From Mariniphaga sp. (lineage in GTDB: Bacteria > Bacteroidota > Bacteroidia > Bacteroidales > Prolixibacteraceae): DNA of 42,726 bases. The notes under the pieces were generated by a model, which made no database searches, was not told the DNA's origin, and saw only the letters and a program-made list of their open reading frames with translations. The translations under genes and the position numbers were made by a program. The stretch spans positions 1 through 42,726 of the forward strand of contig JANXZJ010000057.1 of NCBI GenBank assembly GCA_025355585.1. The letters are read 5' to 3'. Shown here one piece after another: positions 24,110 to 31,875 of the stretch (within the stretch, counting starts at the first letter, position 1; each line of letters opens with the position of its first letter).

Positions 24110-24117
24110 TATCTTTG
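24110..24117 (+). promoter_or_regulatory. -7 promoter box for era-der
   Basis: TATCTTTG matches TAnnTTTG and lies 29 bp before the era ATG. No TTG at the usual spacing; the palindrome occupies that region. Confidence 0.6.
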
Positions 24118-24146
24118 CAAAAAATTCAGAAAAAATCACAGGCACA

Positions 24147-25031
24147 ATGGCACATAAATCAGGGTTTGTCAACATAATCGGGAATCCAAACGTCGGAAAA
24201 TCAACTTTGATGAACGCAATGGTAGGCGAAAAGCTTTCGATCATTACTTCGAAAATGCAGACTACACGTCACCGTATCAAAGGGATCGTAAACGGAGAGG
24301 ATTTTCAGATTGTTTATTCTGACACGCCCGGGATTTTAAAGCCGGCTTACAAACTTCAGGAATCGATGCTTGGATTTGTGAATACTGCATTGGTTGATGC
24401 CGATATCTTGTTGTATGTGACCGATGTTGTGGAAGATTTCTCGAAAAATGCAGATTACCTCGAAAAAATAAAATCGGCAGAAGTTCCTGTTCTTGTGCTG
24501 ATTAATAAAATAGACCTTACCGATCAGGAAAATCTGGTCAAGTTGGTTGAAAAATGGAGAGAACTTATTCCCAAAGCCGAAGTCATGCCGATCTCTGCCA
24601 AGGAGAAATTCAATCTCGACTATGTTTTTAAACGGATACTCGCAAACTTACCCGAAGGTTCACCGTTTTTTCCTAAAGATGAACTGACTGACCGGAATGA
24701 GCGATTTTTTGCTCAGGAAATCATTCGCGAAAAAATCCTCTTGTTTTACGACAAAGAGATCCCTTATTCTGTTGAAATTGAAGTAGAAGAATTCAATGAT
24801 GAGCCAAACCTGCTTAGTATCAGGGCGGTAATTAACGTTGCACGTGAGACACAAAAAGGGATCATCATTGGTCATCAGGGGAAAGCGCTGAAAAGAGTTG
24901 GGACAGAAGCGCGATTGGACATGGAAGAGTTTTTTGGAAAAAAAGTGTTTCTGGAAACGTTCGTTAAAGTAGCAAAAGACTGGCGGGATAAAGAGAGCCA
25001 GCTTCGTAATTTTGGTTACGAGATTCAATAA
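24147..25031 (+). CDS. era: GTPase Era
   Basis: 294 residues from ATG 24147; the open frame upstream runs through the palindrome and promoter and is not used. G1 GNPNVGKS is at 12-19, G3 is SDTPG, and G4 is NKID. The C-terminal KH domain holds the GKALKRVGTEARLDMEEFFGKKVFLETFVKVAKDWR element. Era binds the 3' end of 16S rRNA and helps 30S assembly, in the cytoplasm near the membrane. der follows 15 bp later, so the two assembly GTPases form an operon. Confidence 0.98.
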   Translation: MAHKSGFVNIIGNPNVGKSTLMNAMVGEKLSIITSKMQTTRHRIKGIVNGEDFQIVYSDTPGILKPAYKLQESMLGFVNTALVDADILLYVTDVVEDFSKNADYLEKIKSAEVPVLVLINKIDLTDQENLVKLVEKWRELIPKAEVMPISAKEKFNLDYVFKRILANLPEGSPFFPKDELTDRNERFFAQEIIREKILLFYDKEIPYSVEIEVEEFNDEPNLLSIRAVINVARETQKGIIIGHQGKALKRVGTEARLDMEEFFGKKVFLETFVKVAKDWRDKESQLRNFGYEIQ

Positions 25032-25046
25032 AAGTAAAATCAGATA

Positions 25047-26354
25047 ATGAGTAGTATAGTAGCAATAGTCGGTAGGCCAAACGTTGGGAAATCGACTTTT
25101 TTTAATCGTTTGACAGAATCGCGTGCCGCAATAGTCGATGACATGCCTGGAGTTACACGCGACCGGAATTACGGAAAATCGATCTGGAACGGCGTTGAGT
25201 TTTCGGTCATCGATACAGGGGGTTATGTTTCAGGATCGGATGATATCTTCGAAGAAGAGATTCGTCGCCAGGCAAATCTGGCGATTCAGGAAGCTGATGT
25301 GATTGTTTTTCTTGTCGATGTCGAAAGCGGCTTGACAGAACTTGATATTTCGGTTTATGATCTGCTGCGCAGAAACGACAAACCGGTCGTAACCGTTGTA
25401 AATAAAGTTGATAACCACCAGAGAGGTCTTGATGCCAATGAATTTTACTCCCTTGGAGTAGAAAAATTATTTACCGTTTCGTCAATCAACGGATTAGGAA
25501 CAGGTGACTTGCTCGATGAAATCGTTGACCTTCTCCCCAAAGTTGTCGAAGAAGCTGAAGATGAGAAAATACCAAGAATTGCAGTCGTAGGAAGGCCAAA
25601 TGTTGGCAAATCGTCTATAATCAATACATTAGTTGGTGAAGATCGCCACATTGTTACCGAAGTAGCCGGTACAACGCGCGATGCAGTTGCGCAGCATTAC
25701 AATAAATTCGGTCACAATTTTATCCTTGTCGATACGGCAGGATTACGTAAAAAGACAAAAGTTGCCGAAGATGTGGAATTTTATTCGGTGATGCGATCAG
25801 TCCGAACAATTGAAGATTCGGATGTATGTGTACTTGTCCTTGATGCCACTCGTGGAGTTGAAGGTCAGGATGTCAGCATTTTCCACCTTATTCACCGGAA
25901 TAAAAAGGGAATAGTAGTAGTTGTGAATAAATGGGATTTGGTTGAAAAAGACAACCATACCATGAAAAGTTTTGAGCGCGACATCCTCGAAAAGTTCGCT
26001 CCGATCGTGGATATCCCGATTGTGTTCACCTCTGCGCTTACCAAACAACGGATTTTGAAGATCCTTGAAGAAGCGATGGCTGTATTCGAAAACAGAAACC
26101 GGCATATTGCAACTTCAAAATTGAATGAGTTATTGCTGGGATTTATTGAGGCTTATCCTCCACCTGCGCACAAGGGGAAATATGTTAAAATAAAATACAT
26201 TACCCAGTTACCGACGAAAATTCCTAGTTTCGCCTTCTTTTGTAATCTTCCACAGTACATCAGGGATCCTTATAAAAGATACCTCGAGAATAAGATACGT
26301 GCTAATTTCGATTTCAAGGGAATTCCTATTCAGCTCTATTTCAGGCAGAAATAA
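25047..26354 (+). CDS. der: GTPase Der (EngA)
   Basis: 435 residues with two tandem GTPase domains, the hallmark of Der. The first P-loop GRPNVGKS is at 8-15 and the second at about 182-189. DTGG and DTAG are the switch motifs, and NKVD and NKWD the base-specificity motifs. The C-terminal KH-like domain spans about 350-435 ([35 protein letters not shown]). Der binds 50S intermediates and is essential for large-subunit maturation. It lies directly behind era. Confidence 0.98.
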   Translation: MSSIVAIVGRPNVGKSTFFNRLTESRAAIVDDMPGVTRDRNYGKSIWNGVEFSVIDTGGYVSGSDDIFEEEIRRQANLAIQEADVIVFLVDVESGLTELDISVYDLLRRNDKPVVTVVNKVDNHQRGLDANEFYSLGVEKLFTVSSINGLGTGDLLDEIVDLLPKVVEEAEDEKIPRIAVVGRPNVGKSSIINTLVGEDRHIVTEVAGTTRDAVAQHYNKFGHNFILVDTAGLRKKTKVAEDVEFYSVMRSVRTIEDSDVCVLVLDATRGVEGQDVSIFHLIHRNKKGIVVVVNKWDLVEKDNHTMKSFERDILEKFAPIVDIPIVFTSALTKQRILKILEEAMAVFENRNRHIATSKLNELLLGFIEAYPPPAHKGKYVKIKYITQLPTKIPSFAFFCNLPQYIRDPYKRYLENKIRANFDFKGIPIQLYFRQK

Positions 26355-26374
26355 GCCGGTATTCGTCAATGGTG

Positions 26375-26417
26375 CATTCAGACACAATCAATCGCGTCTG
26401 AATGGCCTTCTGGCCAT
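26375..26417 (+). terminator. Paired hairpins after der
   Basis: CATTCAGAC (26375-26383) pairs with GTCTGAATG (26396-26404), and ATGGCC (26402-26407) pairs with GGCCAT (26412-26417). No strong T run follows, so termination may be partial. Confidence 0.6.
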
Positions 26418-26463
26418 ATAATCAAATATTTAGAATATCATGCAATAATCTCTGAATATTTCG

Positions 26464-26471
26464 TACCTTTG
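26464..26471 (+). promoter_or_regulatory. -7 promoter box of the DEAD-box helicase gene
   Basis: TACCTTTG matches TAnnTTTG and implies a leader of roughly 95 nt, long for this window. Long leaders are common for cold-induced RNA helicases, but no structure was resolved here. Confidence 0.6.
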
Positions 26472-26571
26472 CGCAACTTTTCCCCACACAGGGAATTGGA
26501 TTTTTTTCAGATAATAATAAGTCGGGTAAATTGGTTCATTAGATAGCTATAACGCCCGCCACAAAACACAG

Positions 26572-28350
26572 ATGATGCAATTTAATGAAATGGGTCTCGA
26601 CCCCAGAATCCTAAAGGGGATTCAAGAAATGGGCTTCGAACAACCTTCGCCAATCCAGGAACAGTTTATCCCCTTATTCCTGAAAACACCCACCGACATT
26701 GTAGGACTTGCCCAGACAGGAACCGGGAAAACCGCGGCTTTTGGTCTGCCAATGCTCCAGGTTATTGATCCTAAAAAGAGAGTTCCTCAGGCACTTATAA
26801 TTAGCCCGACCCGAGAACTTTGCGTTCAAATCGCAAGAGAAATTTCGGATTATGCAAAGTACCTGCCTGATATCTCAATCGTTCCTATCTACGGAGGAGC
26901 CGACATCGGTGCGCAGTTAACTGCTTTACGCAAAGGTGTGCATATTATTGCCGCTACTCCAGGCCGTTTGCACGACATGATCCGAAAAAATAAAGTCGAT
27001 CTTTCGCAGGTAACGATACTTGTGCTCGATGAAGCGGATGAAATGCTGAACATGGGTTTTCAGGAAGATGTTGATGCGATTCTTGAAAAAACACCTAAGA
27101 CAAAGAACACCCTTCTTTTTTCGGCGACAATGCCAAAAGAGATTGCTGCAATTGCAAAAAATTACATGACCAATCCAATCGAAATCGCAGTTGGAAAAAA
27201 AGGTAGTGGTGCCGAAAATGTTGAGCACATTTATCACATGGTTCATGCAAAAGACAGGTATTCAGCACTTAAACGTGTCATGGACTTTGTTCCTGATATT
27301 TACGGAATAGTTTTTTGCCGTACCCGTGCAGAAACGAATGAAATTGCGTCACAACTGATTCAGGATGGATACAGTGCCGAAGCGCTTCACGGCGATTTAA
27401 GTCAGGCGCAACGCGATTATGTGATGGATAAATTCCGCACGAAAGGAGTTCAGATGCTTATCGCAACCGATGTTGCAGCACGCGGAATCGATGTAAACGA
27501 CCTTACGCACATTATCAATTATAATCTGCCCGACGATATCGAGAATTACACCCACCGAAGTGGCCGTACCGGTCGTGCCGGAAAATCGGGAATCTCGATC
27601 TCAATCATTCACATGAAAGAGCAAGGCAGAATCCGAATGATTGAAAAAGGAATCGGGAAGAAATTTCTTCGGATGCCCGTTCCAACAGGTAAAGTGATTT
27701 GCGAAAAACAACTCATGTTCCTGATTGATAAGTTAGAGACTGTTAATATCAATGAAGAGGAAATTGCTCCTTTCCTCCCGGCTGTCAATGCCAAATTGGA
27801 ATCACTATCGAAAGAAGACCTGATTAAACATTTTGTATCGCTGGAGTTTAACCGCTTTATCGAATACTACGGAAATACCCCCGATCTGAATGCTCCAGAT
27901 ACGCATGAAAGGGGCGGAAGAGACAGTCGTGACGGACGTGATAGCCGCGATGGACGTGAAAGTCGTGACGGACGCAGAGGTTCTTCTGAAGGATTGACAC
28001 AATTCCGTCTGAACGTTGGTTTATCACAAGGATTAATTCCAAAAGATATTATCACTTTTGTGATTGATGCAACTGGAAGCAGAAATGTAGAAATCGGCAA
28101 GATCGAGCTGTTCAAAACACATGCTTTGGTTGAAATTGATTCACAGGCAGCCAATGCCTTCTTGAAAAACAGTCGTGGAATGAACTTCCGTGGATCGTTC
28201 TTTGATGCTGAAGTTAACAGTCCCGGTCGTGATGGTGGTGACAGAGGCGGTGATCGCGGAGGCGACATCCGAGGAAGATTTGACCGTGGCTTCCGGAAAC
28301 CAGAAGGTGGTGGCGAATTTAAACGCCGCGACAGAAAGAAAAGGTTTTAA
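26572..28350 (+). CDS. DEAD-box ATP-dependent RNA helicase with DbpA-type C-terminal domain
   Basis: 592 residues. The Q motif FEQPSPIQ is at 22-29, motif I AQTGTGKT at 47-54, and PTREL, DEAD (VLDEADEM), SATMP and HRSGRTGRAG follow. After the helicase core, a linker at about 445-475 is built of repeated RDSRDG / RDGRES units. A DbpA/CsdA-like RNA-binding domain at about 480-550 (FRLNVGLSQGLIPKDIITFVIDATG) precedes an RGG-rich tail (GDRGGDRGGD...RRDRKKRF). Such proteins unwind rRNA helices during ribosome assembly, especially in the cold. It sits behind era-der under its own promoter, making a ribosome-assembly neighbourhood. ATG codons at 26572 and 26575 are both possible starts. Confidence 0.96.
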   Translation: MMQFNEMGLDPRILKGIQEMGFEQPSPIQEQFIPLFLKTPTDIVGLAQTGTGKTAAFGLPMLQVIDPKKRVPQALIISPTRELCVQIAREISDYAKYLPDISIVPIYGGADIGAQLTALRKGVHIIAATPGRLHDMIRKNKVDLSQVTILVLDEADEMLNMGFQEDVDAILEKTPKTKNTLLFSATMPKEIAAIAKNYMTNPIEIAVGKKGSGAENVEHIYHMVHAKDRYSALKRVMDFVPDIYGIVFCRTRAETNEIASQLIQDGYSAEALHGDLSQAQRDYVMDKFRTKGVQMLIATDVAARGIDVNDLTHIINYNLPDDIENYTHRSGRTGRAGKSGISISIIHMKEQGRIRMIEKGIGKKFLRMPVPTGKVICEKQLMFLIDKLETVNINEEEIAPFLPAVNAKLESLSKEDLIKHFVSLEFNRFIEYYGNTPDLNAPDTHERGGRDSRDGRDSRDGRESRDGRRGSSEGLTQFRLNVGLSQGLIPKDIITFVIDATGSRNVEIGKIELFKTHALVEIDSQAANAFLKNSRGMNFRGSFFDAEVNSPGRDGGDRGGDRGGDIRGRFDRGFRKPEGGGEFKRRDRKKRF

Positions 28351-28369
28351 GAGACTTGAGATAAATACC

Positions 28370-28402
28370 AAGCCGGAAAGCAATATGCCTTCCGGCTTTT
28401 TT
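28370..28402 (+). terminator. Terminator after the helicase gene
   Basis: AAGCCGGAA (28370-28378) pairs with TTCCGGCTT (28390-28398), followed by a T run to 28402. Confidence 0.93.
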
Positions 28403-28519
28403 GCTGCAAAGATGTATCAACTATGTTACCGGAAACAAATTAGCTTGAGAACGTAATCTTTGCAATGACTTCTGTGTTATATAGCTATAACGATATCATT
28501 TATTTTTCATCGGTCACAA

Positions 28520-29707
28520 ATGATCACAAACACTCATTCGGGAATAGATACCAACGGGCGCCAACTCAGCAAAAAGCGAATCAGAATTGCTGTTTCGTTG
28601 TTCTATTTTAGTATGGGACTCTGTTTTGCTTCCTGGGCAAGCCGGATTCCCGATATTAAAACTGCGTTAATGCTCAGTGATGCTGCATTGGGTACTATTT
28701 TATTTGCTTTACCTGTTGGTCAGTTTTTGATGATGCCTTTCTCTGGTAAACTTGTTACCCATTACGGGAGCCAGAAAGTTATTCTTTTTGCTGTTCCTGC
28801 ATATGCAATTTGCCTTACAAATCTGGGACTTGCAACACAAGGTTGGCACCTTGGAGTCGGACTCTTCTTGTTTGGGATATTCGGAAATATGTGTAATATC
28901 GCAATTAATACACAAGGCATTGCAGCAGAGAAACTATACGAACGACCCATTATGTCGGCATTCCATGGTGGATGGAGTGTTGCCGGATTTACCGGTGCAC
29001 TCGTTGGGTTAGCCATGATCAATCTGAAATTGCCTCCTTATCTTCACTTCTGGATTGTTATTGGGATTGTTTTCATCATTGTTTCATTGAATTACAGGAT
29101 GCTGGTACAGGGAAAAACGGGACCAGCCATGGCTTCGTCGAAAAAACGATTCTTCTCGAAACCCGACAGCACCTTGTTGCAACTGGGTGTGATTGGTTTC
29201 TGTAGCATGGCCAGCGAAGGGGCGATGTTCGACTGGAGCGGTGTCTACTTTAAGGATGTTGTTAAAGCACCCGCTTCGCTTGTAATTCTGGGTTATACCT
29301 CATTTATGATCATGATGGCTTCCGGAAGATTTGTGGCTGACAGGCTTGCCGCCCGGTTTGGCAGGAAGCACCTGCTTCAGGTTAGCGGTGTATTAATTTC
29401 ATCGGGACTTTTTCTCTCTGTTTTCTTTCCCTATTTGATCACTTCAACAATTGCATTTATGATGGTTGGGCTGGGTGTTTCAAGTATTGTTCCATCTGTT
29501 TACAGTGCCGCCGGAAAACATGCCACAATAGCTCCAGGAATTGCATTGGCAACTGTTTCGAGTGTAAGTTTCCTTGGCTTCCTGATGGGACCACCGTTAA
29601 TCGGTTATATTTCTGCTGCTGCCGGATTGCGTTACTCGTTTGCCGTGATCGGTGTCTTCGGAATCTGCATTACGCTTCTTGTTTCGAAGATCAAGGCGAT
29701 GCATTAA
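28520..29707 (+). CDS. MFS transporter (YbjJ-like)
   Basis: 395 residues, about 12 membrane helices. The opening YFSMGLCFASWASRIPDIKTALMLSDAALGTILFALPVG matches the YbjJ-like branch of the major facilitator superfamily. A second half begins near 215 (LLQLGVIGFCSMASEGAMFDWSGVYFKDV), with RFGRK as the repeat of the loop 2-3 motif. No substrate is known for this group; some members are fucose/sugar-like or drug efflux relatives. It is a single gene with no linked enzyme. Confidence 0.92.
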   Translation: MITNTHSGIDTNGRQLSKKRIRIAVSLFYFSMGLCFASWASRIPDIKTALMLSDAALGTILFALPVGQFLMMPFSGKLVTHYGSQKVILFAVPAYAICLTNLGLATQGWHLGVGLFLFGIFGNMCNIAINTQGIAAEKLYERPIMSAFHGGWSVAGFTGALVGLAMINLKLPPYLHFWIVIGIVFIIVSLNYRMLVQGKTGPAMASSKKRFFSKPDSTLLQLGVIGFCSMASEGAMFDWSGVYFKDVVKAPASLVILGYTSFMIMMASGRFVADRLAARFGRKHLLQVSGVLISSGLFLSVFFPYLITSTIAFMMVGLGVSSIVPSVYSAAGKHATIAPGIALATVSSVSFLGFLMGPPLIGYISAAAGLRYSFAVIGVFGICITLLVSKIKAMH

Positions 29708-29888
29708 TTGGACTTGATTCCCGAAATTCTCATACAGATTGCTCTTGAGATCAGGGGTTAATAACTTCAATTTACTCCAAATAATCAGGCATATTTTGGT
29801 TATATAAGTCCATTTCTAATTGATCGTATAAATATTTACAATAAAAAAAGTAACGCCTATCGCGTGAACAATTTGCCGGCCTGCTCCT

Positions 29889-29964
29889 TATCTTTGCAGT
29901 AATCCTTTCCCCTTCTAATGAATTTCCAGTTGCATTTTATCCAAAAAAATCATCTTTAATTTTG
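29889..29964 (+). promoter_or_regulatory. Two candidate -7 boxes upstream of the desaturase
   Basis: TATCTTTG (29889-29896) and TAATTTTG (29957-29964) both fit TAnnTTTG. A TTG at 29930-29932 is 24 bp before the second, rather long. The other DNA of 29708-29986 holds nothing recognisable. Confidence 0.45.
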
Positions 29965-29986
29965 CAGCGACTTAGTAAGATGCATC

Positions 29987-30997
29987 ATGAGAAATGATAA
30001 TATCAGTAGCTCTTCCTCCTCGTGGATGGAGATTGTTTCAAAGTACAACTTTTCGAATCCGGTAAAGAGTTGGTGGCAGGTAATTAACTCGGTAGTTCCC
30101 TACTTATTGCTTTGGGCGATCATGATCTGGAGCCTAAATATTTCGTACTGGCTTACACTACTTCTATCCATTATTGCAGCAGGATTTCTGATACGGATTT
30201 TTATTATTTTCCACGACTGCGGACACGGATCTTTCTCTAAATCTCAAAGACTCAACCGAATTATAGGTATTATTACTGGATTAATGGCATTTACACCTTA
30301 CCATAAATGGCATCATGACCACAAAGAGCATCATTCAACTGTTGGCAATCTTGACAAACGTGGCACCGGCGATGTTAAAACACTTACAGTGGAGGAATTC
30401 CTGAAACTATCGAAATGGCAACGTTTTATGTACCATTTTTACCGGCATCCGATCTTCCTGTTTGGTATTGCGCCATTCCTTGTTTTTGTTTTTCAAAACC
30501 GGTTGCCGAAAGCTTATATGAACAGGAAGGAACATTTATATCTTCACCTTACAAATCTGGCATTAATAGTTGCAATTGCGCTGTGCATGTGGGCCATCGG
30601 CTGGAAAGCCTATCTTTTGATACAATTGCCTATACTATACATTGCTTCAGTGCATGGAGTCTGGCTATTTTACGTTCAGCATCAGTACGAAAATGTAGTA
30701 TGGACGCGTGGTAATGAGTGGAACTATAAAAATATCGCTTTAGAGGGAAGTTCTTTTCTCAAACTGCCCCTCATCCTGCAATGGTTTACAGGCAATATTG
30801 GGTTTCACCATATTCATCATCTGAGTCCACGAATTCCCAATTATAAACTTCCGGCCTGCTATAAAGAAAATAAAATCTTTCAGGATATTCAACCTATCAC
30901 TTTTTTTACAAGCCTACGGTCGCTCAAGCTACGGTTATGGGATGAAAAACGAAGAAAAATTGTCGGATTTAAAGCACTGCATTTGAATGCTAATTAA
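29987..30997 (+). CDS. Fatty acid desaturase
   Basis: 336 residues, membrane-bound di-iron desaturase. The histidine boxes are HDCGHG at 76-81, HKWHHDHKEHH at 106-116, and HHIHH at 274-278 (GFHHIHHLSPRIPNYKL). Hydrophobic stretches at about 35-72, 150-170 and 180-230 frame the boxes. It introduces a double bond into acyl chains (class similar to the DesA/omega-6-like acyl-lipid desaturases), with electrons from a ferredoxin-type donor not encoded nearby. The regiospecificity cannot be read from the sequence. In a mostly anaerobic phylum this oxygen-requiring enzyme suggests an oxygen-tolerant lifestyle. Monocistronic. Confidence 0.93.
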   Translation: MRNDNISSSSSSWMEIVSKYNFSNPVKSWWQVINSVVPYLLLWAIMIWSLNISYWLTLLLSIIAAGFLIRIFIIFHDCGHGSFSKSQRLNRIIGIITGLMAFTPYHKWHHDHKEHHSTVGNLDKRGTGDVKTLTVEEFLKLSKWQRFMYHFYRHPIFLFGIAPFLVFVFQNRLPKAYMNRKEHLYLHLTNLALIVAIALCMWAIGWKAYLLIQLPILYIASVHGVWLFYVQHQYENVVWTRGNEWNYKNIALEGSSFLKLPLILQWFTGNIGFHHIHHLSPRIPNYKLPACYKENKIFQDIQPITFFTSLRSLKLRLWDEKRRKIVGFKALHLNAN

Positions 30998-31064
30998 ATT
31001 CAAACGTGCTCAAATATAGCTTTTGCCAGTATTTTGAATACATAGTATTTATTTGTAAATCAAA

Positions 31065-31853
31065 TTATTGTGGCCTTTTTTCTTTGGCCGCCCAGAATAT
31101 CGCATTTCCTACCATCGTTTTGAATTCTTTTGATTTAAGCAGATTGGCATGATGTCCTATCAGAAAATAGACATTTCGGGCTTTCAAGTTTTCGTTGATC
31201 CAAATCACAGGGTGATCGCCCATTTTAATGGATGAGGATGGCTGATAAGTTGATTCATCAACATTGGCCAATACATGCACATTCGGACGCGGACTTTTAT
31301 TGAAAGTATACCACTCATCATCAGGAATTATAAACGAGGAGGGTACCCCTTTCATCACCGGGTGTTTCCGATCTTCTACATTTACTTTTGCTGAAGCAGT
31401 TTCTGCAATGTAATTCTCAAATCGGATTCCGCCCATGAAACCGGAGAACCAGGTCCACATTGGAAATCCATCGAATTCACCCAGCAAAGTTGCATGATGG
31501 AAGCCGACCCAGCCTCCACGACCTTCTACGATGTATTTCACAAAAGCCTCCATTGCTTTTTCACCCCAGTTATAAGGCGGATAATTTAACTGAATAAAAA
31601 CCTTATAGTTAGCTAACATCGTTTCGTCGATGTTGTTGGCATGATTAATCACAGTGATTTCGAAATTCTTATCAGCAGCCAAACCATTGAGCCATTCGAG
31701 TGCCGCCACCACAAACCCTTCATGTTGTCCGCCCCGTTCTGTAAGTACCAATACTTTGAACTTTGGTGACATTGCATAAGTATTAGAAAGCGTCGCAATC
31801 AATACCATGATCATTCCAAAAATCAAGATCGGCCTGGCTATTTTCTTATTCAT
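31065..31853 (-). CDS. ThuA-domain protein (exported)
   Basis: 262 residues from ATG 31853; the longer open frame overlaps the upstream gene and is not used. The signal peptide is about 1-27 (ILIFGMIMVLIATLSNTYA). The rest is one ThuA-like (class I glutamine amidotransferase-fold) domain: KVLVLTERGGQHEGFV, GRGGWVGFHHATLLG, DDEWYTFNKSPRPNVHVLA, MGDHPVIWINE, FLIGHHANLL. ThuA in rhizobia acts with the dehydrogenase ThuB on 3-keto-trehalose-type sugars, but the reaction of exported Bacteroidota ThuA proteins is not settled. It starts 22 bp after the stop of the ThuA-GH9 gene and shares the blocks DEWY.F.KSPRPNVHVLA and MGDHP.IW.N with it, so the pair looks like an operon formed by duplication. 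Confidence 0.9.
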   Translation of the reverse strand: MNKKIARPILIFGMIMVLIATLSNTYAMSPKFKVLVLTERGGQHEGFVVAALEWLNGLAADKNFEITVINHANNIDETMLANYKVFIQLNYPPYNWGEKAMEAFVKYIVEGRGGWVGFHHATLLGEFDGFPMWTWFSGFMGGIRFENYIAETASAKVNVEDRKHPVMKGVPSSFIIPDDEWYTFNKSPRPNVHVLANVDESTYQPSSSIKMGDHPVIWINENLKARNVYFLIGHHANLLKSKEFKTMVGNAIFWAAKEKRPQ

Positions 31854-31875
31854 ATCAATGCTTTTAATGATCAGA

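Noticed and set aside
24057..24146. Longer N-terminus for era
   Set aside because: It would run through the palindrome and the -7 box; Era proteins begin close to the GNPNVGKS loop, as from 24147.
27609..28383. Minus-strand open frames inside the helicase gene
   Set aside because: They are antisense shadows of the biased RDG/RGG codons, with no start context or family match.
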